Source of the DNA: Hansfordia pulvinata
Lineage: Eukaryota > Ascomycota > Sordariomycetes > Xylariales
Assembly: GCA_006538405.1 (NCBI GenBank)
Contig: BJKQ01000004.1
Coordinates: forward strand, 1,736,001 to 1,800,000
DNA: 64,000 bases
Direction of reading: 5' to 3'
In this document: positions 44,842-57,045 of the stretch, piece after piece
How positions within the stretch are numbered: the first letter of the stretch is position 1
Layout: each line of letters begins with the position of its first letter
The notes under the pieces: generated by a model
The model's input: only the letters and a program-made list of their open reading frames with translations
Databases searched by the model: none
What the model was told of the DNA's origin: nothing
Program-made: the position numbers and the translations under genes

Positions 44842-46276
44842 ATGTCGTCACCGTACGATTCGTCGAGGTCCCGACGCAGGGGCCTCTTGACCTACTGGGT
44901 GCCTGTGGCCCTGACTGTCACCGTTGCGACTGTCGGCATTGCCGCGTGGGCGTGGAGCGCGCGTACCGACGAAGAGGACGAGGAGGAGGACGAACACCTG
45001 GCCGCCGCGCATGCCGACTACGACTACGAGAATGCCGACTATGGCGACAACCCGCCGTACGGCGCAAGCAACCGGGAAGGACACCCTCTGGCCGAGCGAG
45101 GCACCATCCCTCACGGCCCCGGCGTGAGCTACGGTGTCACCGATGCGCCGCCTCCCCCTGGAGCTCCCGCCGCCACCACGACGGGGTGGTCTAACCAGAT
45201 GTCGGGGGCTTTGCGTCGAACGCCCAGCCCGCAGCAGTTCTTCTCCAATGCCGGTAAAGCCGTCGCCGCCGGCGTCGCAGGCGTCGGCACGGCTGTTGGC
45301 AGTGCTCTCTCCGCCATTCGCGAAGAGGACAAGAACGCCTTTGCCGACCACGAGACCTGGTCAGAGGAGGCCACCTCGCGCAGAGACAAGTCCGCGTCCA
45401 AAAATGGCGCAAGGCGTCGCAAAAACGTCGCCGTCATCGTCTCGGCGGACACTCGCATCGGGAACCCAGATGATGATACGTTCCACGAGCATGCCGTATG
45501 TTGATGCGCAGAACTTCCCCCCGGAGCAGCCCCAGCTACGTGGATCTGCTGGGATGACCGACCACCAACCATCGCAGCTCATGCTAACCTTTGACCAGTC
45601 CATCCTGTCCCACATTCCAAGAAATACCGACTTTTCCAAGATCAAGCTATTTGTCCTGATCTACGCGCCTGGCTTGAAAGAGGGCGCCATCGAAGAAGCA
45701 GCAAGTACCCGACCTCCACCGTCTCTGAGTTCATCATTCTCATACGTTGGCCATGAACAGGCTCAGTCGCCCGGGGAGGATGGCAAGAACCCACAGTAAG
45801 TGATTTGGTCTATTCAGGGTCTACAGCCCCGCGCCAACGTTGACTGACAAATCTGTCTCAGACTGAGCTCAAACTCGGCCAATCCCGCCTTCAACGCCGT
45901 GTATTCTCAGGCGCTCACGCTGGTGGAGAAGGACACAATGGTGATGCCTTTCACGTCTACAAACGGCCATGTGCACATGCTCCGCCACTTATCACCAGAC
46001 ATTGTTTACCTCCAAGAATCGCTTGCTGGCGACGATGGTGCCATTGTCAAGAACCTGCAAACATGGCTGCGGCACGATATCATTCTCGTCGTGGGGGCCG
46101 ACGGCGGCCACGGGGGCTTGGCGGACAGCGAGTCGGAAGCTGAGCGTCCCAGCAAGCGCACGACGGAGTCATGGTGGCACCGTGAGGATAGAGTAGGTCG
46201 CGGACGGGGAGTGGTAGTCGTGGATAGCCTGCGGCTGGGAGACGACTGGGACCGCCGTGTACAGGGCAAGGAGTGA
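44842..46276 (+). CDS. PEX22: PEX22-like peroxin (peroxisomal membrane anchor)
   Basis: Three exons, 44842..45495, 45599..45795 and 45862..46276, code for 421 residues. Introns are 103 bp (GTATGT, CTAACC branch) and 66 bp (GTAAGT, TCTCAG). A single membrane helix lies at about residues 17-39 (YWVPVALTVTVATVGIAAW) behind an Arg-rich start, followed by an acidic stretch and a long disordered part. The folded C-terminus begins at KNVAVIVSAD and continues through ASILSHIPRNTDFSKIKLFV, MVMPFTSTNGHVHMLRHL and DIVYLQESL. Pex22 anchors the ubiquitin-conjugating enzyme Pex4 to peroxisomes so that Pex5 can be recycled. The sequence of fungal Pex22 is poorly conserved, so the name rests on topology and recalled similarity to the Sordariomycete Pex22-like family. 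Exon 2 reads on through a possible 56-bp intron; the read-through fits the family better. Confidence 0.75.
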
Positions 46277-48114
46277 TGCGAGGAAGCCGGGCTTTGTTGA
46301 ACATTCAGTATATCGGGTGCGGGGCTTGCGATGAATATCATGTTGGCTAGGTATTTTCTGTTACACTTTACTTCTTCGCTGAATACATCTTCCTGACCCT
46401 GGACTACGAGCCCAAGTGTTCCTAACAGGAGCCTCTAGTCTTGGATATCTACATCTCCAACATCATTGGGCCTGAGCCTATTTGCTTCTCCAGTGCTGCT
46501 TTGGCCAGGCCTCAAGCCCGAGAATTCGCAGCCTGTCTCCCAGCCAAATGGAGATACTCGGGCTGTGCATCATTGAAACCCATGATCCGTCGAAGACCTG
46601 TACATGCGAGAGGATTCGAGGCTCCCGGTCTTCGCCATGAGGGAACAATCACCGTTAAAGCTGGATGCATGATGTCGGGTCATTACTGTTTATCAATCGC
46701 CTGTGACACGGCTCTAGCTACTGGGTTGGTGCCTATTTACCGTCTGCCCTGAAGTATGATGAATAACACGTGATAAACACGCCCAATTTTCACTACGCTT
46801 CACTCAAGGGACCACCTATAGGCAACTAGGTCGGCATACTCTATCGACTCCTCACCTGGACGGTCGCTGGGCCGATGCTTAAATGCTGCTGCTACAAGAA
46901 GAGATCACTGCGCTGCACGAGCTCGTGCGGAATATTGAGCGAATCCTCGGGCGTCATCTAGTAGATACCGTAAGTACCTACCTCTGTCCATGCGTACGTG
47001 CTTTAGGTACGTGTACAGTGATTCCGGGCTATGCCCGCCTGCGCATACCTATTGGCTCAGACCGTTGGTATTGGGTACTTGTGATGTCGACCGCATCCAT
47101 GGATGGAGTGTGCAGCGCAGTGGCACGATGTTCTCTGCTGGACCGTCCCTCCGGTCCCATAGAAGTCATTTTATACTTGGCGGTACTCTGAGAGGCTTGC
47201 ACGCGCAGCCGTGTCCAAGCACCGGGACTTGCGGCTCAGCAAGGTACTTGTTCGGTACTTTTGCAAAGCGCAACATCAACCTCTACATCCTCCATCCAAC
47301 GGAGGTACCTCACTCGTATGGATCGCACGCGACCAGCGCCGCATGTACGAGCAAACTTGGGTACGAATACGAGAGCACACGGAAGCGTCTCGTCGCAAGC
47401 GCGAGGCAGGCACCTCGCCAGGCCACAGGCGACCCAAGGCAACGACATCCCACCCATAACACCGAACCATCCATCCGGACCATCTGACATCTTGGCTCAG
47501 CATCACCGTCGTCTCCGCCATCCGAGTCGCTTCCTCAACGACAGTCCTTCGCCCGCGAGCTTAACCCCTCGCACCTCGGACTGTCGCATTCGATCACACT
47601 CGTTCCCTTGTCGCGACCAGGCATTTGCCCGCTCATCAATCGTCCCAGTGCCCGCGATACGGCCAACAGAAACCCGTGCTGCTCTACCAACCACCACCAT
47701 CGTCGCCATCCGTCATCACCAACACGATTACAACCATCGCTACCACAACCATCTCAATCAAGTGCGACTCCGTCGCTTTTTCTGTCACCCCTCTGTTAAT
47801 ACCTGGCCAGCTGCATCAATTGCATCACGCCTCTCGGAGTCCCAAAACCTCAAGCACCCTTAAGCTCTGCCGTGTGCCCAGTCGCAACCTGACGTTGTGT
47901 TCGCTCGCTGGCCGCCGTCTCCGGCGCTGCCCCCTCTGGACCTCCGCTTCCGACTCAGCTCCCATGCCTCTGCACCTAGCTTGATATCCTGGTCATTTTG
48001 CCCCGTCAGTGACACTTGCGACTCGGGGTACAGCCAGCTTCCGCGTCATATCGCAGGCTGGGCGTCACCAACCATCGCGCCCTCGCGCGCAACCATTTCC
48101 CAGCGGCCGCCGCT
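46277..48114. other. Intergenic, SPT20 upstream region and leader
   Basis: About 1.8 kb. It has TACCTA/AGGTAC motifs near 46970-47010 and 47235-47320, and from about 47450 it becomes C/CA-rich (ACCACCACCATCG type), which looks like a long 5' leader of SPT20. No other gene is visible. Confidence 0.45.
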
Positions 48115-50954
48115 ATGGCTCCAAATCCAACCCCCACGCCGGTGCCTCCGCCCAAGGTGAAGCGCCAGGTCCCCAACATCCAAACCAATGGCATTGGTGC
48201 CAATGGATCGCCTTCTCCGTCCATGGCAGCCAAGAACCCCCCTTCCGCTGTTCAAAAACAGACCAAGCCGCAACCGACGCCGACGCCGACACCCGCCACG
48301 GCTGCTTCCAACGGGGCCTCGAAGCCGGCAGCTTCCGGGGCCCGGGACACCAACGGCCCTCCCCAACCCCGTGTCCCGTCCCTCGGAGGCGACCCCAGAT
48401 CTGCCGGCCCCGCTCCCGATTTGACCTCGGCCTACTTCGATCCACAACCAACCAGTATGTGCCTATCAATCACCCCCGTCTTTCATGCACTTTATCTGAC
48501 TTTGCCGCAGACAGAACCCCGTCCCATATCCTGAAAAAGTTCAGCGGCCAGCCCCCTTCGCTGATTGTCCATCTTCACGACACGCACTGGCGCTTCGATG
48601 CGCAAGACGGCATCTTCCAGTACAAATCACCAATGAGGATCTTTCTCGAACACCTCAGACAAAAGACTGTGCCCCACGAGATGTTGCCATTCCTCTACGA
48701 CAGCAATGTCACTTTTTACGATGGGTGCTTGATAGTGCAGTGCCACAATCACAGAACAGCTGCAAAAGAAACCGAGAACAAAGAGGAGAGCGAGCAAGAA
48801 AAGGAGAACTTATCGTCCAGGTCCAACGCGGTCGTCCCGTGCTCGATACATAACGGCAACCCCTATATCACCCCTTCTCCCTGGGTGCCTTACCCCAGTC
48901 CCAAATCTCCGGATAATGACGGAGGTTCCAGCGATAAGGCTGCTGAGGCCGCCGCGGCTGACAAGGAGAAGTCGTCCCAACCAGCCCCTTCCAGCGGTGA
49001 GAAGTTGAAGGAGGCTCGTCCTGTGACTACGATAGTCCTATTCCCCACAGCTCAGAGTACGATGATGGACCTTGAGATCAAGAAGTCTACGCCCTGTTCG
49101 ACAGAAGGCAAAGCCGACTCAGCAGGCAACGTGCCAACCACACCAGGGTCGGCACATCCACCCCCGACTCCTACAGCATCCAGCATGCCCCCTCCCAGCA
49201 AAAGGCAGAAGATAAAGATGGAGTTGGACGCAGGCAACTTGCGCGAGGCTGAGAATCTGATCTACCTCCAATCGCTTCCCCCTCTGCATCTAGAGCCCAC
49301 CAAAGATAAAGAGGGCACCATTGCACTGCTTGCAAGCATGGCTGATCCAAGACATTCGGACCCCCCTCCCCCTCCCAAGATCAGGAAACGGACCGTCGCC
49401 GAGAGAGCGGCCGAGGAAGCCAACGCTGCCGGTCTCGAAAAGTTCATGCTTACCTACGACGACCGCTTGTCTTCCATGCTTGGAACATCACAGAGGGGCT
49501 CTGATGGTGAAAATGGGGCTCAAAGCAGCGGCGCTACATTCGAGCCGCGCTTCGAAAAGTTCAAGACCCTCACCAATATTCAAAAGAACATTGCAGAGAA
49601 AAAGGAGCAGGAGAAGATTCGGCAGGCCGAACAAGAACGCAAGTTGCAACAGCAAAAGATTCAACAGCAACAAGAACAAGCACAACGCGAAGCGCAGCAA
49701 GCTCAACAACTGGCCCAGCAGCAACAGCAGCAAGCTCAGCAGCAGCAACAGCAGAAAGCCGAAGCCGAAAAGGCACGGCGAGAGCAGGAGGCTGCAAGAG
49801 CACAACAGTTACAGGCACAGCGTCGGCAACAGCAGGCCCAGCAGGCCCAGCAACAGGCCCAGCAACAGGCCCAGCAGCAGCAACAAGCTCAGCAGCAGGC
49901 CCAGCAACAACAAGCTCAGCAACAGGCTCAACAACAGGCCCAACAACAGCAACAGCAACAGCAACAGGCCCAAACGCAAGCCGCCTCTGCTCAGTCTCCG
50001 CAAGGCGTTCAAGGAAATCAGATGCCCGCCCCCCATGGTCACCCAACCCCAAACATGGCAAATGCCGGGATCCCACAAGCTACACCACGTTTCCCTCAGC
50101 AAGTCAATCAGGCGTCGGCGTCATCGCCAGTGGCTCGGCAGAACACGCCGCAGCAAAACATGTCGTCTCCCATGGTAGGACACGTACCGATGCAGCAAAC
50201 AAACTCGGGCATGGGCGCAGGAAGCCCAGCGCGGCCCTCCTCAGTTGTCCAAAACCACGGCGCTATGGGCGCTCCTATGGCCCCCAGCATGTCTGCGCGC
50301 GGTAGCCAACAGAGCCACCCGGCCGGCACGCCTCGCATGCCCAGTGCCACACCGCAAATGGCACATGGAACACCCATTAACCGGCCCATGGCCACGCCTC
50401 GCATGACTCAAGCCAGCCCACCTCCCAACATGGCGCCGACCAGCTCTCAGATGGGCCAGAACATGATGATGAGTCACCAGAACATGGGCCAGAACATGCC
50501 TAACAACCTGGCGGCTGCGCAACAAATGCAAGCCCAGCAGCGACAGCGTTACATGCAGCAACAACAGCAGCTCCAGGCCATGATGGCACAGCAGCAGGCA
50601 GGCCAGGTGCCCAACCCGCAAATGCTGCGCATGTTGCAGCAACAACAACAAATGCTCAACGCCCAAAATGCTGCCAACATGCAGAACCCCGCTATGCAAA
50701 ACACGAACCAGCAAGCTGCCCTGGCTGCTCGCTATCAGCAGCAGATCCAGCAACTCCAGCAACAGCAGCATCAACAACAGCAGCATCAACAGCAACACCA
50801 ACAGCAGCAGATGCAAAACCAGATGCAAGGTCAGCAAGGTGGGAATCCGGCTTTTATGAACGGCAACAGCATCAATACCAGTGGCATGACCCCTCAGCAA
50901 ATCGCAATGCTCCAACAACAACAGATGCAGCAGCAACGACTTGCTTTGCAACAA

Positions 50955-51020
<66 letters not shown>

Positions 51021-51385
51021 CAACAACAAATGCAGGGCATGCAGGGTATGCAGGGTATGCAAGGTATGCAGGGCATGCAGGGCATGCAGGGCATGCAGGG
51101 CATGCAAGCCATGCAAGCCATGCAAGCTATGCAAGGCATGACTCCTCAGCAACAAATGCAAATGCAGGGGATGACCCCCCAGCAGCAAATGCAGCTCAAC
51201 ATCAAGAATAAGGCCGAGATACTGTACAAAACGAATCTTCAGTCCCAGCTTATCAACAAATATGGGCCTCAGGTCCCCCCTGAGGCGCATGAAAACTTCA
51301 AGCGACAATGCCAGCAGAAGGCAGGGCAGATGGTGCAACAAGAGTACCAACAACGGCGACAGTTCATGATCCAGCAGCAGCAACA

Positions 51386-51418
<33 letters not shown>

Positions 51419-51485
51419 GCAGCTGGCACAGCAGCAACAGCAGCAGGCCGGGATACAAGGTGGGATGGGCAACATGGGCGTTTAG
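48115..51485 (+). CDS. SPT20: SAGA complex subunit Spt20
   Basis: Structural subunit that keeps the SAGA histone acetyltransferase complex together in the nucleus. Exons 48115..48454 and 48511..51485 code for about 1104 residues; the 56-bp intron (GTATGT, CCGCAG) joins FDPQPT to NRTPSHILKKF. The conserved Spt20 domain begins there (PPSLIVHLHDTHWRF, then MRIFLEHLRQKTVPHEMLPFL and VTFYDGCLIVQCHNHR). A second conserved part is near residue 370-480 (AGNLREAENLIYLQ, then FMLTYDDRLSSMLG). After a charged helix (EKKEQEKIRQAEQERK) the rest is Gln-rich with several pure Gln runs and a Met-Gln-Gly repeat, then a short folded tail (NIKNKAEILYKTNLQSQLI). The ATG at 48115 is the first with a good match to the family start. 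No frame error is seen. Confidence 0.93.
50948..51029. repeat. CAG/CAA array coding for a Gln tract
   Basis: About 27 glutamine codons, mostly CAG with interspersed CAA, in frame within SPT20. Confidence 0.95.
51030..51137. repeat. 9-bp repeat coding for Met-Gln-Gly/Ala
   Basis: Twelve 9-bp units of the form ATGCARGSY: eight MQG, three MQA and one MQG. The units differ only at third positions and in the Gly/Ala switch, so they are a young, slippage-prone array. Confidence 0.95.
51373..51450. repeat. Second CAG array near the SPT20 end
   Basis: A run of mostly CAG codons interrupted by CTGGCA, giving Gln tracts just before the C-terminus. Confidence 0.9.
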
Positions 51486-53155
51486 GGAATGCCCACTCGT
51501 TATTAGCACCACCGAGCCTTGCAACCGCCTGATGGAACGCAGTGGAGGCGTCCACGATTTGTGTGGACTTGAGGAGTGATGATAAGCTGAACCAAGCACT
51601 CGCGGCGTTCGAGGATTGCATTCTTCATTTTTTCCGGGCAGCGGTCTTCTTATACCCGTTTAGATACATTGTTTTCGACATTTAAGGCCAGGGTGGTCGG
51701 GTTATTTGAGAGGAGCTCAGGGGCCTGAAGCGACAGGTGGCGCATGATGCGACTATGAAAGGATTTTGGTAGTTACCCCAGCGTTATTATTCAGGGAACG
51801 AAGCTTATTCAAAAATCATGATTGAGGCGACGTGATTGATTGTGATGCTGATATTCCAGCTCGAGTTTGGCCAACTTTTTAAGACAGATTCATCCAGCAT
51901 AGTGAGGGACGATGAACCGACGCCAACGAAACACCCGGGATATAACCTGGCTGTGGCAGATCTTATTAAAGGCGGAGGCGCAGCCAGGGAAGACATTCAT
52001 TCGCATAATTACCTCGTAGAAGAATAAGTCGTGGGAGGGATAGGTTTCTTCCCTGCAACAATATAATGGAAGCTGTCTCCAGAAAAGCCCGGCTCGTGTT
52101 CTTCATTCCGGGCTCTAGGCTTGGGTGCAGGTTGTAATATGCTTGGACTTTCATGCGATTTTCTTCATCTCGGTACGAGTAAGCGCGCGTGCAGGGACAG
52201 CCTGTTGAGATGACTCGAGAGAACCGTTCCTAATGATGGGAACAGGCGCTGGTGCTCTCTCATGGCCACACTTTGGTCCGTGTCTACGAGCCCAGTCCCA
52301 TGAATGTAGACACACTAGCGTGGCCTCGCGACCGCTTCGTTCATGTGCCAGGCGCGCCAGACACCGTTGAACTCGAGACACACCGTCTGGTCGTCCGCAT
52401 TGCGCGTGAGGTTGCCAGTAATCCCGTCGCAGCTCAGGTGGCTGCGCAATAGAGCCTTCGCCGATGTTCTGAGGCCCGTCAGCGCGTCGAACCGTACCGC
52501 GACGCGCCATTGTGCCACTGTGCACGTGCTCTACATGTGGTGGAGTGGGTGGGTACCTACCACCTACCGAGGTAGAGTTACTTTGCCTTGTTGGCTGCGC
52601 ACGCTGCGGACCAAGGTAGGTGCACAGGTGGATGTACGTCGACGTCAGCCCGGCCAAGGTGGCTCGGCACACGCCCGGTACTCGTACCCAACACGGATGG
52701 ATCCTCGTATCTGTACCGTCATACTGTGAGAGGCACTCCGTTCGTTACGTACGAGCCAAGGGACTTGCGCACGACGGGAGGGCATCATTGTTATCCTCAG
52801 CTTCGTCCCATCTTCACCCACCTGCAGCCACCTCATCACACCTCATCGCCCGCCACTCTGCTTCTTTGCCTTTGTCGCAGCACATCACTTGGGGGCTCTC
52901 TTTGGCTATCGGCCCCGACTTTGCGTCGCCATCAAACCACGGTTGGGCTGGTATCCTGCACTGTCATCAGCCAACCCGGCGATCCCGACGGCTTCTCTCC
53001 CTTCCCACCTGTGCGGCTCTGTTGCGCCCGACCCGTCTCCGACATCATATCCCATCGCATAACTTGATCCAGTGTTTGCTTCATACTATTCACCGGAAAC
53101 AACGAGCTTCTTGTCCCACTGCATCGACGGCACCCAACACCCAACCCCATCCGCC
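51486..53155. other. Intergenic, ATG27 upstream
   Basis: About 1.7 kb. The SPT20 3' side is less GC-rich. A GGTAC/TACCTACC motif cluster lies near 52545-52575. The last 300 bp before ATG27 are pyrimidine-rich and look like a leader. No other gene is visible. Confidence 0.45.
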
Positions 53156-54320
53156 ATGAGGCTCTCCTCCGCCACGGCGCCCGACGCCGCTCGTCTTCTG
53201 CCTCTGCTCCTGCTCGCCACATCACCCCTCTCCACTGCTTTCAAATGTGACGGAATCACGGCCAACGACCAGCCTTACGACCTTTCCAAGCTGGCTGGGG
53301 CCCACTCGCTTGTCATCAGCCGGCCTCAGGCGGCCTCGTTCCACAACACCACCTACACTCTCGACATCTGTCGGCCCCTCAAGAGGAAGGATGACGTGCC
53401 CAAGGAGCAGCAGTGCCCCGATGGCTCCAGAGGTATGCTTTTTCCCCCCGCACGAACCATGCTCCGCGCTCACATGTGTTTGTGCCAGGCTGTGCCATCA
53501 CCCGCGTCGTCGCCAAGGAGGACCCTGGCCACGGTACGGTCGATGAAGTCTTCCCCCTCGCCGGCGCGCTGAAGGACAACGGTGGCAGCAGTCTCGAGCC
53601 CGAGATCTCCAAGCTCGAAGACTCGAATCCCGACAACAGCGGCCTTCGTCTTGTGATGAAGGGCGGTTTCCACCAGAAAGAGGGCCAGGACAAGCCCCGC
53701 CCGCAGCAAACCATTATTGATTTCGTTTGCGACAAGGACCGCGAAGGCACCGAGGGCGAGTACGATGCTCCGGACAAGTACGACGACGGCAACGGCCCGA
53801 TCAGCGAGGATGCGTTCCTGGGTGTTCGGGCCGACGACGGAAATGACGAGGAGCAGCCTCACGAGATCCAGCTGGGAGAGGGCAAGAACGCCAGCCTCGT
53901 CTTCCAGAAGTATGGTCCTTCTGACGCCGACTCCGCCGTTGACATCCTGCAACTCAAGTGGCGGACCAAGTATGCCTGCCAGGGGCAATCGGACGGGGCA
54001 GTGGCGGCAGCGACTCGAAGGGGGCCAGCTGGGGCTTCTTCACTTGGCTGGTCATCATGTGCGTTTCCTCCTCATCTCAGCAACATGCCCATTCTTTCGT
54101 GCGGATTACTGACATGAACAACAGCGTGTTCTTTGGCACTGCTTCGTACCTGATTTTCGGGTCCTGGCTCAACTACAACCGCTACGGGGCTCGTGGATGG
54201 GATCTGCTGCCGCACGGGGACACGATCCGTGACATCCCTTACCTTCTCAAGGACTGGACGCGCCGGGTTCTCAACACTGTGCAAGGGAGCGGAAGTCGCG
54301 GCGGATATAGCGCGGTATAA
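53156..54320 (+). CDS. ATG27: Autophagy protein Atg27 (type I membrane protein)
   Basis: Atg27 is a Golgi/endosome/vacuole membrane protein that helps Atg9 traffic for autophagosome formation. Exons 53156..53432, 53489..54058 and 54125..54320; expected 347 residues. Residues 1-28 are a signal peptide ending before FKCDG. The luminal MRH-type domain has six cysteines (FKCDGI, DICRPL, QQCPDG, GCAITR, FVCDKD, YACQG) for three disulfides. One membrane helix is built across the last intron (FTWLVII|VFFGTASYLIFG). The tail YNRYGARGWDLLPHG and the C-terminal YSAV (a Yxx-hydrophobic sorting signal) are typical. Introns are 56 bp (GTATGC) and 66 bp (GTGCGT, CTGACA). The frame slips between YACQGQ and SDSKGASWGFF, at one of two G4 runs (53982-53985 or 53995-53998); one missing base explains it. 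Confidence 0.93.
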
Positions 54321-55246
54321 TGAGATTGCTTCTGGGTGTTCTTAGTGCTGCGATCGTTCGCTGCGGCTGTGGCTCGACTCCCATGACGCGGCGGAAGATC
54401 CCTCGAAGCAGGTCGGGGCCCACCTCGCGTCCTCTGTATACTTTTCCACTTCACGCAGCGCGGTGGCAAGAGGCAATTGTCTGCTTGATGCGGCGTTGCG
54501 GCGACTTTGTGCTTCCGAGGAGCTTGTGGAGACTCCGGCACCCTCTCCATGAAGCAAACTCCCAATCCGCTTGCCTTTGGCTGTTGTCTGGGATAGAAAC
54601 GGGGTAAGCGGCGTCCGGGCAAGGATTCGCGGGTCACGGCACGTTGAATGCATTTTTTTTTTCTTTTATAAAATACCAATAGACTCTGTTCAGCGGAGAT
54701 ATATCCGGGCCGCACCGCGATTTGGTCGGACGGCGTCACGAGTGGTGTCACAGCCGTGCAGACGAGGCAGCCTGTGCTCGCCCAGCACGAAGGTATGAAA
54801 CGGGGGTTTGGACATTGTGGATAGTGTCGGGTAGAGGCCAGGACACGGGCAGTATGTGTTTTGTCAAGTCTCGTCTCTGTGAGCGATGACGCGCAGGTGG
54901 AGGGAGGCCAGTCGGCGCCGGGGTGCCAGACGCGCCTGCTGGCGTGTGTGGGTGCGTGCGGGCACAAGCCGACGGTCGGTCGGTCGATCCTCACCGCGCA
55001 AACCACGGGCCCCGCCCCCACCACCATCGCAATCGCAATCGCCATCGCCATCGCAGAACAGAGCCTGTTGCGGCTTTCAAGCATCACAAGCATCACCGGC
55101 TCAACCATTTGTTTTCTTCTTGTTCTATCTTCTTTTCTTTTCTTTTCCCCGTACCAAGTCAAGCAGCATCCTCGGGGTTTCAGTCACCGTTTCAATCACC
55201 TCCCGATTCTCTTCAGGCGTCAGCCCAACAAACACTCGCTCGCGCC
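54321..55246. other. Intergenic, TRM12 upstream
   Basis: About 0.9 kb between genes of the same direction. A T-run is near 54650-54665, probably in the ATG27 3' region. A short AATCGCC/ATCGCA hexamer chain lies at 55026-55055. From 55100 the sequence is T/C-rich, leader-like. Confidence 0.4.
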
Positions 55247-56510
55247 ATGAGCGTGGCGCAAGAAACGACAGAGGACCCCGCGGCGGCGGCAGGAGCAGCA
55301 GGGCATGTCGACAGGCCGTCTCGACCGCCGTTGCGGAAGAAGAAGAAGAAGAAGGAGAAGAAGATGAACGCCATCGAAGCCGCGGTGACGGCATGGCTGG
55401 ACGAGCTGCTGCCGGCGCCACACCACAGCCACAGGGACCTGCTGGCCGCGCAGGCGCCGCGGCGCTGGACCGTCTACGAGCCGCTGCTCCTGCTGCCCAC
55501 GGGGTCGTTCGCGTCGGACGAGTGGCGGCTCGCGCTGGAGTGTGCTGGGGGAGGCGAAAGGGAAAAGAAGGAGGAGGAGGGGGTGGAGAAGAAGAAGAAG
55601 AAGGGATTGAAGGTGAGCAGAGGCTGTGGCGCGCCATCCTCGCAGGCGTGTCGCGGTCGGCGGGCGCGCGGCTGACGCACCTGGCCGTCAACGAAGGCAT
55701 TCCCTTGCGACGCAGCGGCACGGCGGCTGCGGCGGCGGCGGCGGAAGACGAGGAGGCGCAGGAGGAGGGGCACACGGCGGAGAATATTCTGCGAAGCCCG
55801 ACGGGGTTGCGCATGCTGTACGGGGACTTTGGGCCGGCCACCATCGGCGGCCGCCCAACCGAGGCGTCTGCGGGGGGAGGAGTCAGTGCCAACGACGACG
55901 AAGACGACGACAGCGACCAGCACCAGCAAAGGCAGCCCACGGGGGACGACTTCGGGCGCGCACTCTGGGCGTCGACGCGGCAGAACGGCATCGCGCAGAC
56001 GTGGGCGCCGCGCTGGACCATGTTCAGCCGCGGCAACGTCAAGGAAAAAGCGCGCCTGCTTGCTTTCCACGACGTTCGTGAGCGGCGGGGCCACCGGACA
56101 AACGACACGAGCACTACCACCGCCGCCGCCGTCGCCAGCGACGACGACGACGACGGAGACGACGATGTCACCGACCGCCACCACGCATCGACAGCAACAA
56201 GGTCAGCAACAGCGCCCCGGCTGCCCCCTGACTCGTGGGCCCTCGACCTGTACGCGGGCATCGGGTACTTCACCTTCTCGTACGCGCGCCTGGGCCTGCG
56301 CGTGCTGTGCTGGGAGCTCAACCCGTGGAGCGTCGAGGGCCTGCGTCGCGGCGCCGCCGCCAACGGGTGGAGCGTCCGCGTCGTCGTCCCGGCCTCCTCG
56401 GCGTCGGCGTCGACGGCTGAGGCCCTCTCCGGCGGGGAGCAGATCGTCGTCTTCCTCGAGGACAACGCGCGGGCGGCGGCGCGCATCGCCGAGGCGCGGG
56501 GTTTGCTGTT

Positions 56511-56556
<46 letters not shown>

Positions 56557-57045
56557 GGGAAAGGGGAGGCAGAGGACGAGAGTAGGTGCGGCGGCGGTCC
56601 ATTCAAAGGCCAAGGTAACATCAAAGACCAGATCCCTGCGCAACTGGCCCGCGGCGCCCTACACGTCAACTGCGGGCTGCTTCCCGGCAGCGAGGGCTCG
56701 TGGCGCACTGCTTGGGAGGCGGCGAGGCCGGTGCCTGCTTCCGCTGCCGCTGCCGCTGCCGCTGCCGCTGCCGCTGCCGCTGCCGCTGCCGCTGCTCATT
56801 CCAAAGGACCGGGGGCGCAAGGAGAGGGAGGAGAGGCCTGGCTTCACCTGCACGAGAACGTAGGCGTGGATGACATCGAGACCCGGCGAACGGAGATTGA
56901 AGCGCACTTTGCGGCGCTGGCCCACGGCGATGAGGGCGACGCCGTCGAGGAGGTGCGCGTCGACCACGTCGAGCGCGTCAAGTCGTTCGCGCCGGGCGTG
57001 TGGCACTGCGTCTTCGACCTCTACGTGCGCAGGCGGCGCGCGTGA
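55247..57045 (+). CDS. TRM12: tRNA wybutosine-synthesizing protein 2 (TYW2/Trm12)
   Basis: Transfers the 3-amino-3-carboxypropyl group from S-adenosylmethionine to the tricyclic base at position 37 of tRNA-Phe, the second dedicated step of wybutosine synthesis, in the cytosol. Single exon; expected 599 residues. N-terminal part: RRWTVYEPLLLLPTGSF. Middle: LTHLAVNEGIPL, then ILRSPTGLRMLYGDFGP and GIAQTWAPRWTMFSRGN. SAM-binding part: ALDLYAGIGYFTFSYARLG, then WELNPWSVEGLRRGAAANGW; NCGLLPGSEGSW; the tail is VERVKSFAPGVWHCVFDLYV. Three low-complexity inserts (Lys/Glu near residue 105-125, a Gln run, an Ala run) sit in loops and lengthen the protein. The first part and the rest read in different frames, and the switch lies in the G/A-rich tract 55560-55615, most simply at the G5 run 55579-55583. 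One missing base explains it. Confidence 0.93.
56511..56553. repeat. CAG array inside TRM12
   Basis: About 14 CAG codons giving a Gln run inserted between the SAM-binding motif region and the NCGLLPGS motif. Confidence 0.95.
56742..56795. repeat. GCTGCC hexamer array inside TRM12
   Basis: About eight GCTGCC hexamers giving an Ala run of about 18 residues. Confidence 0.95.

Noticed and set aside
45704..45759. Possible 56-bp intron in the PEX22-like gene (GTACCC to GAACAG)
   Set aside because: Removing it breaks the frame of a downstream segment that fits the family better when read through.
50241..51599. 452-codon leucine-rich open frame on the minus strand
   Set aside because: It is the antisense shadow of the SPT20 CAG arrays (CTG reads as Leu). 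It has no ATG context, motif or splice logic of its own.
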